The translations under genes were made by a program, and so were the position numbers. Below the pieces are notes generated by a model. That model was not told the origin of the DNA. It was given only the letters and a program-made list of their open reading frames with translations, and did no database searches. From assembly GCF_921293095.1 (NCBI RefSeq), contig NC_060254.1, positions 57,086,069 to 57,150,068 on the forward strand: DNA of 64,000 nt, written 5' to 3'. Shown here piece by piece: positions 39,301-46,434 of the stretch. Within the stretch, counting starts at the first letter, position 1. Each line of letters starts with the position of its first letter. The stretch comes from Ischnura elegans. Taxonomy: Eukaryota; Arthropoda; Insecta; Odonata; Coenagrionidae.

Positions 39301-42300
39301 AGATACCTAAAAATACCAAGGATTCCAAAATCAAGACGACTAGACCACTCTACGATAAAGCAAAAGCTTACAACTGAATTCCAAATCAAGAAACTTGTTC
39401 GCACTAAATTAAACAGCAAAAACCTTCCTAATTCAATTAATACCTTTGCTATCCCTCTCCTGACATACTTCTTGGGTATAATCAAATGGTCACAAACAGA
39501 TCCAGATGACCTACGAAGAAAACTTCGGTCCCAAATGACAGAGAAAAGCATGCTGCATCCATCAAGGTCTTAAAACTGTAGGACTGCCGAAAAACTTGTT
39601 CATTACAATATAAATCGAATATAGAGAGGAGCAGGTTGCCCAGAAAATTTGGTGGAAGGGCTATCGTAGACATCAAGAATAAGCAAAACTCGCAACTTAA
39701 TCAACTACGGAAATATTTTTTCAGCTAGAAATATACCTCGGATCTCCTGAGAACTACCTGCGACGCAGACAATAAATACACACCGTTAAACCTATCTGAC
39801 GTAAGTACGCAAATTAGTGAAACCACTGGTACTATAGGCAGTAAAATGTCAATATGGAAAGCTAAATCCCATCATGGAATACACCCTCATGCCCTGGAGG
39901 TCCCTGAAATCGATAAAAATGCACCACACGCATGGCTCAGGCATGGGCAACTCTTCCCAGAAACAGAAGGATTTATGATCGCTATACAAGACCAGGTGGT
40001 GAAAACAAAAAATTATGAAAAATATATAATGAAAAACCAAAATTTATTGGGTGACAGATGCAGAATATGTGATATAGACCCTGAGACGATACAGCACATC
40101 ACAAGTAGATGCACTAACTTATCCCAAAAAGACTATCTGCACCGACACAATCAAATATGCAACATCATCCACCAGAAATTAGCTCTGAAGTATAAAGTCA
40201 TAGAAAATGCAGTTCTTTATAATAAATACGCACCTAAAACTATCTATGAAAACGATCACTGTAAGATTTATTATGACCGATCAATTATCACTGATAAAAC
40301 AGTCCACAGCAATAGACCTGATCTAGTAGTGCAAGATAAAACTCACAATGAAACGTACTTGATAGACATTGCCGTATCTAATTCGCATAGCATCACGACA
40401 GCCTACACCAACAAAATGGAAAAGCACGAAGAACTTAAAGATGAAATTAAGAGATTATGGAAATCAGATAAAGTACACATAAATACCAATCATTATCTCT
40501 GCCACAGGAATAGTGCCTCATTCAATCCATCAAGGTCTTGAAACTATTGGACTGCCGAAAAACTTGTTCATTACAATACAAAAAGCAGCAATTTTAAATA
40601 CATGTCGGATTGTCAGAAAAATTTTCAACACAGAGTAAAAAGACGAGAGTATTTGGTGATACCTGTACCTCCCCTAAAACCAGCATAAATGCTGTGAAAC
40701 AAAAGAAATAACAATAATAATTGACAATTATTGTTAGTAAACAATTGTAAGAAATGGTGGTATGGTATTTGGAGGAGGCGACCGACAGCTGAGGTCATTT
40801 GCGCCATGAGGGAAGGGTATGGAAGGAAGGGTGGAGAGAAACCCGGCGTCGGCATTAGCCTCCTCTTAACGAAAGGTGCCAAGGGGACCACGGCTTAACG
40901 TCCCATCCGACGGACGGAGTGTTGCGCTTGAAATGTCCTCCTCACAACACTCAAGTAGGGATCGGGCAGTCTTTGAAAATTCTCTGCCTTTGCCGGAATT
41001 TGAACCCGAGTCCACCGGTTGGGAAGCCAACATTCTAGCCACAACACCAACCCGATCCCGCATTTATACGAAATCAATGTTCCTTTTGTTGTACTTGGTC
41101 AACTATTTAGTTTTAAAGGCCGTTTTACACGGGATACGGAATTGAGCAGGTTAGAGCTGCATTAATTTCTAAAATGGCGCGGAATTGCGCGAATGCGTAA
41201 ACGAAATTAGAACAGGGGCTATTTTGACGTCTCGCATCCACGCATCCTCGCATGTGTTCTGTCAATTCACCGCTTTACACGACGCAATTTTGATTGCGCC
41301 TTCGCACGTACGTCAGATTGCGCAATTCCGTCTACCGTGTAAAACGGCTATAAAGTTTCATTTTCACGCAAACAATACTTCAGACGACAACAGTATCTAC
41401 ATATGCGCAAGCCATTTTTTTGTACTACTGCTATCTGACTGGTTGAGGTGAGATCGGCTCACCGGTACAGTTCCGTACATTGGCGCCTACGGCGGCGCTG
41501 CCAGTGAGTGAAGTATATTGGCATCATCATCAGCCCTGAAGATGTTGGGAAAGTCTCTTGACGAAACGTCGGCCTACACCATGCAGACCCAGACCCGGTT
41601 GGAAACCCGAGAAGCTTTCATTTAAATTTCCTCAAGTTTTCTGTTGGAGGACCTTTGAATTCCCTGGTAAGAAAGGCCCCGTCATGAGACCCAGCAGAGG
41701 GCCCCCAATCACCTCAGACCGCCCCTGGGAACGTTGGCTCTACATCGTCGACTAATAATAAGGCCCTCAACCCTTTAATGACAGAACTAAGTTACCAACT
41801 GATTTTCATCATATTTTGTATATACTATTTATTTTATAACTAATCAAGAAATATTATGAAAGAAAACCCGAACAAAAAATTTCAAATGCGTTTTCAAGCA
41901 CATTCCAAATGTGAACACGGCACAAATATTTGCGATTGTTTGAGAAATAAATATACACCTGACCAAAAAACTAAATTTAACAACGCAATATATGTTACCT
42001 TTTTGAATAAATGAGCATTTAAAACTGGAGAGCGAGTGTAGAGAAAAATATTGAATAAACCGCGTCCTCACTACAGAGGTGGTGAAGATAACCAATTTTG
42101 AAAAGGTACAATTAACGACCAATGTATATACGTACAATCATACAATTCACTTTTAAAAATTTTTCCATACTATATTTACATAAAAAATTTGTAAAAGTAA
42201 TCACAGATACGAAATATAATTTTTATGTATTTTTACAAATATGTTCCCAAATGGGAACGTATTTGTTAACGGTTAACGGTTAATCCTTATACGACGGAAA

Positions 42301-42414
42301 CATAAAACTTATGGTAGAATAGTTACCAGAAATCGGAGTTATCAGGACGTGGCCGCTTCCAAGTCTCAATGCCGCGACCGAGATGAGCAAGGTGTGGAAT
42401 AGAATGGAAGGCAT
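12168..42414 (-). CDS. Secreted multi-EB-module cysteine-rich protein (11 coding exons)
   Basis: Coding exons in transcript order: 42414-42327, 35345-35205, 28517-28383, 26457-26317, 23136-22996, 21825-21685, 19104-18976, 17467-17339, 17057-16926, 14832-14695, 12382-12168. Their lengths sum to 1530 nt and the frame stays open to TAA, giving 509 residues. A hydrophobic N-terminal segment (MPSILFHTLLISVAALRL) looks like a signal peptide. Ten modules follow, each with six cysteines in the order C-x5-C-x7-C-x(4-9)-C-x-C-x(10-12)-C, the EB-module pattern. Several carry N-x-S/T sequons. All junctions are phase 1, which allows exon shuffling and skipping. No transmembrane segment or GPI signal is evident. 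Arthropod relatives are often named prion-like-(Q/N-rich) domain-bearing protein 25-like, and their role is unclear. An extracellular adhesive or immune-related role is only a guess. A missed exon in the large introns cannot be excluded. Confidence 0.8.
12885..13085. repeat. Long-hairpin foldback
   Basis: GAATACGACAGTAAGGACAT (about 12909) is exactly inverted near 13043-13062, and the match extends outward through CATACATA and TATATTT on both sides and inward through a purine-rich then pyrimidine-rich centre. Arms are about 80-100 bases. Probably a foldback MITE nested in the surrounding hAT-like element. Confidence 0.7.
13192..13449. mobile_element. hAT MITE of the CAGTGGCGTAGC family
   Basis: Ends CAGTGGCGTAGCAAG and CTAAGCTACTG with G- and C-runs just inside each end. 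Flanked by CCCCAGAC (13184-13191) and TCCCAGAC (13450-13457). The same family lies at 22275-22526. Confidence 0.75.
13492..13991. mobile_element. 500-bp TIR element rich in CACGTGG words
   Basis: The first about 48 bases (CCCAGTGAGAAATGGGTGG onward) are exactly inverted at the right end. Both ends hold several copies of CCACGTGGAATCCACGT-like palindromes. No frame. The superfamily is not clear from the flanks. Confidence 0.75.
14695..14832 (-). CDS. EB-module gene, exon 10 (module 9)
   Basis: 138 nt, acceptor ttccag|CT and donor TCCA|gtaagt. Encodes GDPCNTNDDCIGVPNSVC then CQCANGMPPSVNNTC with NST and NNT sequons. The first codon differs from the DA start of earlier modules. Confidence 0.75.
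15043..16006. mobile_element. pogo/Tigger-like element (outer)
   Basis: TA-CAGTGGAACCTTGATAATT at the left is matched by AATTATCCAAGTTCCACTG-TA at the right, the end structure of pogo/Tigger (Tc1/mariner superfamily) elements with a TA target. About 430 bp of its length is the nested element at 15488-15916. Confidence 0.75.
15488..15916. mobile_element. pogo/Tigger-like MITE (inner, nested)
   Basis: TA-CAGCAAACTCCCGATTATCCG inverted as CGGATAATCGGGAGTCGGCTG-TA. Internal CACGGATAA words recur near both ends. It sits inside the related outer element, so two rounds of pogo-type insertion hit the same intron. Confidence 0.75.
16747..16895. mobile_element. hAT MITE, TIR CAGGGGCGGATCCAGG
   Basis: 149 bp with a perfect 8-bp TSD GTTACTCA (16739-16746 and 16896-16903). 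Right end reads CCTGGATCCGCCTATG. A second copy is at 19927-20124. Lies close to the donor of EB exon 9. Confidence 0.85.
16926..17057 (-). CDS. EB-module gene, exon 9 (module 8, short class)
   Basis: 132 nt, acceptor tcag|AT and donor CCAA|gtacgt. Encodes GDLCHYDSDCIGLANGIC then CICMEGFHVIGDEFC. A hAT MITE (16747-16895) was inserted only about 25 bases downstream of the donor. Confidence 0.8.
17339..17467 (-). CDS. EB-module gene, exon 8 (module 7, short class)
   Basis: 129 nt, acceptor tcag|AT and donor TCAG|gtacat. Encodes GDSCKSDADCIGLANGIC then CNCKDGFHVDGNEFC with an NST sequon. Flanking intron sequence is also shared with exons 7 and 9. Confidence 0.8.
18118..18195 (-). mobile_element. 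tRNA-like SINE head
   Basis: The minus strand reads GGCATCTGGGTAGCTTAACT and, after an anticodon-like arm, ends with GGATCCAGGTTCAAACAC, i.e. A-box-like and B-box (GGTTCAAAC) elements at tRNA spacing. Acceptor-stem pairing is poor, so this is a tRNA-derived repeat, not a tRNA gene. Confidence 0.45.
18674..18931. mobile_element. hAT MITE of the CCGACTCCATGG family, copy 1
   Basis: Perfect 8-bp TSD TCTCCACT (18666-18673 and 18932-18939). Ends CAGGGCTGGCGACTT and GGAGTCGGCACCACTG. Further copies at 27155-27419 and 32738-32999. Confidence 0.85.
18976..19104 (-). CDS. EB-module gene, exon 7 (module 6, short class)
   Basis: 129 nt, acceptor tcag|AT and donor AAGG|gtacat. Encodes GDSCKSDSDCIGLANGMC then CICKDGFHVDDNEVC, with only four residues between cysteines 3 and 4 and an NLT sequon. 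Very close to modules 7 and 8 in DNA as well as protein. Confidence 0.8.
19236..19555. mobile_element. hAT MITE, TIR CAAGGGCATACCCAG, short copy
   Basis: 320 bp, perfect 8-bp TSD CTTCCAGC (19228-19235 and 19556-19563). Right end CTGGGTACGCCCATG. Its longer relative at 56621-58715 carries a nested element. Confidence 0.85.
19927..20124. mobile_element. hAT MITE, TIR CAGGGGCGGATCCAGG, copy with doubled left end
   Basis: 198 bp, perfect 8-bp TSD GGTCCAAC (19919-19926 and 20125-20132). Differs from the 16747 copy by a tandem duplication of about the first 50 bases, so two left-end words sit in a row. Confidence 0.85.
20180..21217. repeat. Large inverted repeat around two CGCAGC-family hAT ends
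   Basis: The stretch 20190-20362 (a hAT end plus about 70 bases of flank, ending TTTTTGAGCCC) is inverted at about 20882-21060 with the flank on the inside. The right arm's hAT copy is complete (20950-21217) and has its own TSD. The left arm is truncated. The 500-base spacer between the arms shows nothing recognisable. Confidence 0.65.
20950..21217 (+). mobile_element. hAT MITE, CGCAGC family
   Basis: Ends CAGTGGCACAAGGCAG and CTAGCTGTGCACCTG. TSD TCAGTTAT (20942-20949) against TCAGTAAT (21218-21225), 7 of 8. Confidence 0.7.
21685..21825 (-). CDS. EB-module gene, exon 6 (module 5)
   Basis: 141 nt, acceptor ccag|AT and donor GCTG|gtaagt. Encodes GDVCENGLGCETLAHGMC then CTCEKGFHSDDEKKC, the last of the long-class modules. 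Confidence 0.8.
22275..22526. mobile_element. hAT MITE, CAGTGGCGTAGC family, copy 2
   Basis: Aligns with 13192-13449 throughout (AAAAACCCTCTA, TTTTGGACCCCCC and CCTGGCTA shared). Ends are mutated and no TSD survives. Confidence 0.65.
22996..23136 (-). CDS. EB-module gene, exon 5 (module 4)
   Basis: 141 nt, acceptor ccag|AT and donor GCTG|gtatga. Encodes GDKCMDGKGCEGLSNGMC then CVCIQGYHTDYRKKC. Closest to modules 1 and 5 in wording. Confidence 0.8.
23238..23872. mobile_element. AATAGGGT TIR element, copy
   Basis: AATAGGGTAGTTCCC to GGAAACCACCCTATT, colinear with 4468-5134 with a few small deletions. Confidence 0.65.
24224..24828. mobile_element. pogo/Tigger-like MITE
   Basis: TA-CAGTTAAACCTCTTTAC at left, inverted at right as GAGGTTCACTACATAGAG...ACTG-TA. 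TA flanks on both sides. It abuts the piggyBac-like MITE at 24835 with only two bases between its TA and that element's TTAA. Confidence 0.65.
24835..25056. mobile_element. piggyBac-like MITE, copy B
   Basis: 222 bp, CCCTTTCTAACCCAGAGC to GGTTATAAAGGG, flanked by TTAA at 24831-24834 and 25057-25060. The uninterrupted reference copy of the family in this window. Confidence 0.75.
25330..25621 (+). mobile_element. hAT MITE, CGCAGC family
   Basis: CAGTGGCGCAGCGAGGGG start, CTAGCTGCACCCCTA end. TSD CTTTACAC (25322-25329) against CTTCACAC (25622-25629). Confidence 0.75.
26317..26457 (-). CDS. EB-module gene, exon 4 (module 3)
   Basis: 141 nt, acceptor tcag|AT and donor GTTG|gtaagt. Encodes GDTCLNGVGCETLMHGTC then CKCDSGYREGENRNC, six cysteines. 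Confidence 0.8.
27155..27419. mobile_element. hAT MITE of the CCGACTCCATGG family, copy 2
   Basis: Perfect 8-bp TSD AATGAGCA (27147-27154 and 27420-27427). CAGGTATGCCGACTT to GGAGTCGGTGCTACTG. Confidence 0.85.
28147..28220 (+). mobile_element. tRNA-like SINE head
   Basis: ACTGGTAGCACACCTG resembles a D-arm/A box, TTGACAA is placed like an anticodon loop (GAC), and GGGTTCGAATCCTGG is a perfect T-arm/B box. The acceptor stem does not pair, so a tRNA-derived SINE is more likely than a tRNA gene. A TIR-like pair (GGCAGATCCAG / CTGGATCTGTC, 28014-28150) lies directly upstream. Confidence 0.5.
28383..28517 (-). CDS. EB-module gene, exon 3 (module 2)
   Basis: 135 nt, acceptor gcag|AT and donor AATG|gtaaag. 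Encodes GDKCHDGKDCESMENGMC then CICQPGFHPNSMLDC. The most diverged of the upstream modules. Confidence 0.8.
29345..29930 (-). mobile_element. hAT-like TAACTAGG element with nested CGCAGC MITE
   Basis: CAGTGGGCTAACTATGGG start and CTAGTTACGCCACTG end with long G and C runs inside. The same element, with the same inner MITE at the same site and about 200 bases of shared flank, occurs inverted at 59880-60640. Confidence 0.65.
29526..29817 (-). mobile_element. hAT MITE, CGCAGC family, nested
   Basis: Perfect 8-bp TSD TTTCCAGG (29518-29525 and 29818-29825). CAAGGGCGCAGCTAGG to CGCTGCGCCACTG. Confidence 0.8.
30461..30588. repeat. GC-rich palindromic insertion with hammerhead-like core
   Basis: CCCGGGTTTTCGCCGCGTTTTG at the left is inverted at the right, with GAGGTGACGA/TCGTCACCTC pairing just inside. 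The centre carries a minus-strand hammerhead-like core (30504-30534: CTGAAGA, weak stem II, GAAA). It looks like an inverted-dimer tail of a retroelement. Confidence 0.6.
30504..30534 (-). ncRNA. Hammerhead-ribozyme-like motif
   Basis: CTGAAGA, stem II around TGGATT, then C-GAAAC. The downstream TCTCGTC places a GTC after a short spacer, and the flanking GACGACAG and CTCTCGTC could pair as stem I. Confidence 0.4.
31213..31693. mobile_element. TIR element, CAAGGCGAGACCACGAAAC ends
   Basis: GACCACGAAACTTGCTCCGC and the following TTTTTCAATG are exactly inverted at 31640-31690. The terminal CARGGC fits hAT ends, but no 8-bp TSD is visible. Confidence 0.6.
31836..32085. mobile_element. TAACTAGG-family fragment
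   Basis: G-run start and ATTTACGCTACTG end, with the inner GATAGATCTCCC and AAATGCATTTCTAAGCATG words of the 29345 element. Left end degraded. Confidence 0.45.
32738..32999. mobile_element. hAT MITE of the CCGACTCCATGG family, copy 3
   Basis: Perfect 8-bp TSD ATTGTGTG (32730-32737 and 33000-33007). CAGTGGTGCCGACTCCATGG to AAGTCGGCGTCCCTG. Confidence 0.85.
33069..33594 (+). mobile_element. hAT MITE, CGCAGC family, with about 230-bp insertion
   Basis: CAGTGGCGCAGCGAGGG start and CTAGCTGCGCCCTTG end. The expected interior is broken between about 33102 and 33335 by an AT-rich insertion containing inverted ATTTATTTCAA words. TSD CTGTAGTC versus CTATAGCC, 6 of 8. Confidence 0.6.
33897..34563. mobile_element. 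AATAGGGT TIR element, full-length copy (667 bp)
   Basis: Opposite orientation to 4468-5134 and the same length. GCGTGACGTC, AGGTGACCTTGGGGCGAG and GGTAGC words shared. Confidence 0.65.
34801..34925. repeat. Inverted repeat with degenerate hammerhead-like core
   Basis: CCCGGGTTTTCC at about 34812 is inverted near 34899. The centre reads (minus) CTTAAGAAGCC...GCCGGCGAAACTGTTGTCAC, similar to the other hammerhead-like motifs but with CTTAAGA in place of CTGANGA. Related to 30461-30588. Confidence 0.4.
35205..35345 (-). CDS. EB-module gene, exon 2 (module 1, long class)
   Basis: 141 nt, acceptor tttcag|AT and donor AGAGAA|gtaagc. Encodes GDPCKNGEGCEGLANGVC and CLCAPEFHADANGLC with six cysteines and eight residues between cysteines 3 and 4. 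Confidence 0.8.
35465..35575. repeat. Inverted pair around CCGGTTTCGACC / GGTCGGAACCGG
   Basis: AACCGGTTTCGACCTTTTTA (35468) has an inverted counterpart ending GGTCGGAACCGGTT (about 35566). The minus strand TTGATAATGACGTAAAAAGG followed by TCGAAAC is a form commonly seen at tails of Penelope-like elements in arthropods. Confidence 0.4.
36213..36925 (-). pseudogene. CR1/L2-like LINE 3' end inserted in the RTE copy
   Basis: On the minus strand a frame at 36850-36578 resembles the C-terminal tail of CR1/Jockey-group reverse transcriptases (FLYMPHSSAQLQFRNHLLLL, FKKRIVTHLL, stop). The insertion ends with AATAAATGCGTTTATTATTATTA, a short tandem tail at 36213-36235. Confidence 0.45.
37039..37372 (+). 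mobile_element. hAT MITE, CGCAGC family, inside the RTE copy
   Basis: CAGTGGCGCAGCGCGGGGG to CTAGCTGCGCCCC. It interrupts the codons for MKTIIEGKVDG of the LINE. A word, CAACCCTCCCCCCAGTATTA, is tandemly doubled near its right end. Confidence 0.7.
38000..40640 (+). pseudogene. Non-LTR retrotransposon with restriction-like endonuclease (broken)
   Basis: Three frames carry consecutive parts of one protein. 38146-38985 holds the reverse transcriptase fingers and palm (NPSKYRPITCLQTFY, EEQKGCRRGSKGCKEQL, motif A DYKKAFDS). 38868-39146 gives motif B (QGDSLSALWFCL). 39074-39310 gives motif C FYMDDLKLYA and MEFGIDKCKT. 39846-40541 gives a C-terminal zinc knuckle C-x2-C-x8-H-x4-C (CRICDIDPETIQHITSRC) followed by NRPDLVVQDK and TYLIDIAVSN, the PD-(D/E)xK pattern of R2/R4/NeSL-type endonucleases. 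At least three frameshifts and stops inactivate it. A word of about 45 bases around 39562-39608 recurs near 40527-40573 just after the stop. Clade within the endonuclease-bearing early-branching LINEs is not settled. Confidence 0.7.
40740..41075 (-). mobile_element. tRNA-derived SINE, near full length
   Basis: On the minus strand: head GGGATCGGGTTGGTGTTGTG, A-box-like GTGGCTAGAATGTTGG, B box GGTTCAAATTCC, then a body with CCGTCGGATGGGACG, TAAGCCGTGGTCCCC and GCCGGGTTTCTCTCC, ending near CAAATACCATACCACC. Four other copies in the window define the family. Transcription by Pol III is known for such SINEs. Confidence 0.7.
41117..41350. mobile_element. PIF/Harbinger-type MITE, copy 2
   Basis: 234 bp, same length as 8063-8296. 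AGGCCGTTTTACACGGG start, TGTAAAACGGCTA end, TAA at 41114-41116 and 41351-41353. Confidence 0.75.
41536..41570 (+). ncRNA. Hammerhead-ribozyme-like motif
   Basis: CTGAAGA, stem II GTTGGGA with decayed partner, GAAA, C-GTC. GCC before and GGC after could form stem I. Its sequence is nearly the same as the minus-strand motif at 49430-49464. Followed by GGCCTACACCATGCAGAC, then a hAT-like end at 41680-41728. Confidence 0.45.
41571..42326. other. Upstream part of the first intron of the EB gene
   Basis: Holds a fragment (41680-41728) of the CAGGGGCGGTCTGGGG hAT-like family in inverse orientation. The rest is AT-rich with no recognisable feature. Confidence 0.3.
42327..42414 (-). CDS. EB-module gene, exon 1 (signal peptide)
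   Basis: ATG at 42414-42412, 29 codons plus one base, ending in donor TTTCTG|gtaact. The encoded stretch has a hydrophobic core (ILFHTLLISVAAL). An in-frame upstream Met exists at 42501, but the nearer Met gives the better signal peptide. The single leftover G joins the AT of exon 2 to make Asp, matching the phase of all later exons. Confidence 0.65.
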
Positions 42415-42544
42415 CTCCGTTTCTTTTCCCAAACAATTGGAGCTTTTCTCGGCAGAGAAAAAAGAAGAAAATTGTCTCACGCTAATTTGAAAGGAATACA
42501 TGATTAGCGCTTCCTACCATTACGTATGGGGGACATGTTCATTG

Positions 42545-43020
42545 AGTGTGGTGATGGAAAAAGTCGATTGAAATCGATTTTTCGAGCAATCGATTTTTTA
42601 ATCGAAATGAAAAGATAGACCCTTCAAAAAAAAAATCTAAATTTCCACCGAAATATCAATTAATCTAAAACAATTGACGGCTCTTTTTTTAAACACAGTT
42701 TATACAAAAGCATGTTTATTATAAATGCGAAAATACACATTTGGATTTAGAAAAAAATCCAAAAAATGTAATAGAATACATGCGTAAATCATTGGCCGTG
42801 AGATTATTAGACAAACGATCGATTAATCAAAAACAAAATCGATGGTTCTTTAAAAACTAGTTTGTAAAAATAGGTTTATTATTGATTCGAAAGACATTCA
42901 AAATACACATTCGAGTGGAAGAAAAAATCTAATTCGAATACATTCTTGAATTACTAGAAGTAGAAGTTTACAATGCGCGAAAATTAAGGTTTTTGGATCA
43001 CCGCTCGGAAGCATTCGGCT
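42545..43020. repeat. ATCGAT-rich dispersed repeat, copy 2
   Basis: Same order of words as 30330-30860, without the GC-rich hairpin. Lies within 150 bases upstream of the EB-gene start codon region, so it may be part of, or close to, the promoter. Confidence 0.5.
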
Positions 43021-43430
43021 TCACAAACTTTTTTCTATGATGTCTGTGACGCTCTGAAAGATATATGTTCCTAATTGTTCAATCAAGGTAAGTCTAGCAC
43101 TTAACCTCCAGTTCTAACAGCTCCAAGGTTAAGTCACGTTCGAGCTGCGCCAAGCTCTCTGTTCGATCGCTATACTTTTTCTAACAAACCAAGTCACTTT
43201 GATTTGCATTTTATTTAGTTCGCGGGTTTAGTCTTCTTGCGCTCTTCGCATTTTCGAGAAGCAACCAGATTAGCGCGAGGTTGAATATCTAAGAAATATC
43301 TACTTGAATCAATTCACTAGTTATAGCTGGAAAAAAAAACTTTTGGCAAAAGCATTTGAACGATTCCGGAAGACCCTGTTTTGAATACAGGCAAATGTAT
43401 TTTTTATCTAATGACCGCTTTTGGCCTCTT

Positions 43431-43652
43431 GACCTTTTCTAACCCAGAGCTGCTCCTCGGAGAAATAAAATTTCAAGATTTTTCATTTTGAAAACTTGAA
43501 AATTTTGCACTCAATCATATATATCATATTCTATATATTATGTCTCGTAATTTACGCCACAAAATAATCCATACTTTAGATATTTACTAAATAGAGCTGA
43601 AAATGTATGCAATATTGATGTAGCTTGGAGGTAACATTGTGTTATAATGGAT
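43431..43652. mobile_element. piggyBac-like MITE, copy C (decayed)
   Basis: CCTTTTCTAACCCAGAGCTGC to GTGTTATAATGGA, colinear with 24835-25056. The right TTAA survives and the left has become TTGA. Confidence 0.55.
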
Positions 43653-45744
43653 TAAAAGTCCACGAAAGTTCACATTCCTACATGTTTCAGAAGATAAATA
43701 GTCGCGTATCGAATATTTTTAATGCATACGTTTCTGAACAGTTGATAACTTTGCATCTATGTAACTGGGCATCTTATATGATGTGGTGGAATGTATCAAT
43801 ATTTGTTTATGAATAATACATTGCGATGTTTCCACTTAATTCAGTTTAGCACGATGCGTCTCGTTGTTACAGCAACATTCTCACTCAAAACTTGAAGGAA
43901 ACAAAAGTGAAACACTCGTGGATATATTGAAATGTCTAATTTAACTAGTATGTACCTGGGAATTAGGGTTACATGAAATATTTTATGCAATAAGCTGCGT
44001 TAAAATATTCATTTTTTCCTTGAACGGTTCATGAGGATAGGGGTTCAAATAGTTTCCATGGAGATACTTAAACGGCAAAGATTATGGAGTGAATTGAATA
44101 TTCATCCCCACCGGAGCAATTCCGTATTGACTATAATTGACCGTTTTCGACATTTTTCTACCTCACTGACTAATTATCTAATTATAATATTGAAAATACA
44201 ACACGTATTCTGTGAAAAACACTATCATACGACGGATCACAGTGAGCTACTGGGAAAATGATTTATTAAGAAATAAATAAGCGTTATACATAAAGATAAC
44301 TCTATGTAAACCTTTGTGATGCGCATAATCAAAAAGTACGACAGAAAAAAATGAGTTATTTAGAAATAAAATAATCAATTCATAGAGAGTATGTACTTAG
44401 AATGCTTTGTATCTTTTCCTTTAGGTGGCGGAAAACTCACAGAAAATGCACTTATTCTTCAACTGTTTGCTTTGAAAAACTATAGTTACTCTTACCGGGA
44501 TTAAGATTGACTGCTGCACTAGGATGGAGATTGCTTTCACACAAACACCAGTATACTGGGGTATCGCATAAAGGCAACTGGAAACAAATTGAACTGGCAG
44601 AGTATAAATATCTCTATTTATCAGAGATTTATAATTTCATACACTTTCGATATTATCAGGAAAAAAATCTTAATTTGGAAAAGAACTTTATGTTATCTGA
44701 TTTACTCTCACAGAAATCAAAAGATACGGGATATTTAAAAAAAACGTGTGCATCGAGTGTGAAGAACTGGCCGATTTTTCGAAAAAAATTTACAGTTGAT
44801 ATAATCTTGCACAGCGCAAAAAAACAGAAGGGCCAAGTAATTAATTCTCAAAGATGTCCAGTTCCTACGGCGCACCAAACGGTCTGCGTGAAAAGGGCTA
44901 AGGGATCTGACGTGAAAGAAGACGGACGAAATTAATTACCGTATCCAGAATTGGCTCATTGACTTTTTTTCATTATTTTCCATTGTAGAGCTTGGAAACT
45001 AAAGATGCCCATGTTTATTCCGTTCTTCGATCGATCCCATACTTCCTCGAGCTATTCCCGGCGAATAGTCGGCGGTCTTAACCCTATCGCACATCAGTTG
45101 ATGACGTCACCGACTCTCGTCGCGTGGGTCAGTGTGTTTTAACTACTCTTGTGCCTCGTGCATCAATCTGGGGTGGTTTGAAGTTGCATTCGCTATCGTG
45201 TGAGATTCCTTCTTTCAATGAGCACCTCTCTCTGAACGAGCAAATGTGCCTCAACTCGAATGACGTCACCAACTCATGAATAGTGGGGGACGACCTTCGC
45301 GATATTTAATTTTTGACTCACGAAAAGAGGCTGAATAGTGATTCTGAGACGGATTATTTGACAATATTCCGTAACCCATTTTTAAATACTATAAGTTTAG
45401 ATTTTAGATTTATATAGTTTAGTTATTTTAGGTTTTCACTCCCACAGAAGTTCAAAAAAATTAGGGAAAGGTATGAATTGATTTCATTGATATTGGTTTG
45501 CTATATTTTGATATCACTAAATTGATATAAATGTTTTAAGAAAAGTCTTGCCTTAAAATGAGTTATCATTCATGGCTGTACGACTATGTTGAGAAGGGAT
45601 GGAGGAAAATTAAATGGTTCAACAAGCGTTTCTTTAATGTGAAATTAAAATTATAAAATTAAAATGCAGTTAAAGTGGCACGATATTTTTTTTCGCACCA
45701 CGGTCTTGGGATATTTCATAAGAAGAAGTTTACATTCATGCAGA
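43653..45744. other. Unassigned 2.1 kb
   Basis: Mostly AT-rich. The longest frame, 44507-44935 (142 codons, beginning MTAALGWRLLSHKH), has no recognisable domain, no upstream acceptor that fits, and a lysine-rich composition expected of AT-rich chance frames. A GC-richer patch at 45040-45290 contains GATGACGTCACC words but no gene. Confidence 0.25.
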
Positions 45745-45994
45745 AATAGGGTAGTTTCCTTCATCAAAGAAAACGAAAGGCATTGATTGCGATTCGTTAC
45801 CCACCATTAGTGTATTCATAATATACAAATTATTTGGTTTTAGAAATACTGGTTTAGACGAATGACGAATTTTCACTTTTCATTCACGAAAAATAGATAT
45901 CGTCATTTAAAAATCTAAAAGCGTGAAATACGTACTCCAGGAGTAATAATCTTTCGATTTAGGCAATAAAAAAATAATAGGAAACCACCCTATT
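45745..45994. mobile_element. AATAGGGT element, internally deleted copy (250 bp)
   Basis: Both ends intact (AATAGGGTAGTTTCCTTC and GGAAACCACCCTATT) but the central 400 bases are missing. Confidence 0.65.
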
Positions 45995-46434
45995 CTTATC
46001 AAATTCTGATACACTTAATGATCAAGCACTTTTTAGGTTGGTATACGTGGAACGGCACATTTGAAAAAATCGGAATCTTGGATAATGCTCAGCAACAGGA
46101 CTGTGCACATATGACGGCTATTTTTTTGCGTAAACTCCTTAAAAAATTCAATCAAGATTTTGGATATAATCACTTGAAACGCGGAACAGTAAGCCCGAGG
46201 ACACCGTGATCAGTAGATCTTCACTTGCGAAGATAACACTTGCATTCGCAAATTGAGCACGCTAATTGATAAATCGTGTACATCACTTCAAAATATATTT
46301 GCTAATCTATCTCAAGCAGTCACTAATCTCCGAGGGGTCCTGAATTTGATTCAAAGCCACGTCGCGTTGCTTAAGAGTCGTATCGGGGGAGAGGAGCGTC
46401 CCTTTTTACATGCTTTTTCTCAACGCATTATAAC

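Noticed and set aside
44507..44935. 142-codon frame as a gene
   Set aside because: No domain, low-complexity lysine-rich composition, no supporting splice or promoter signals. The longest frame in 2 kb of AT-rich DNA can arise by chance.
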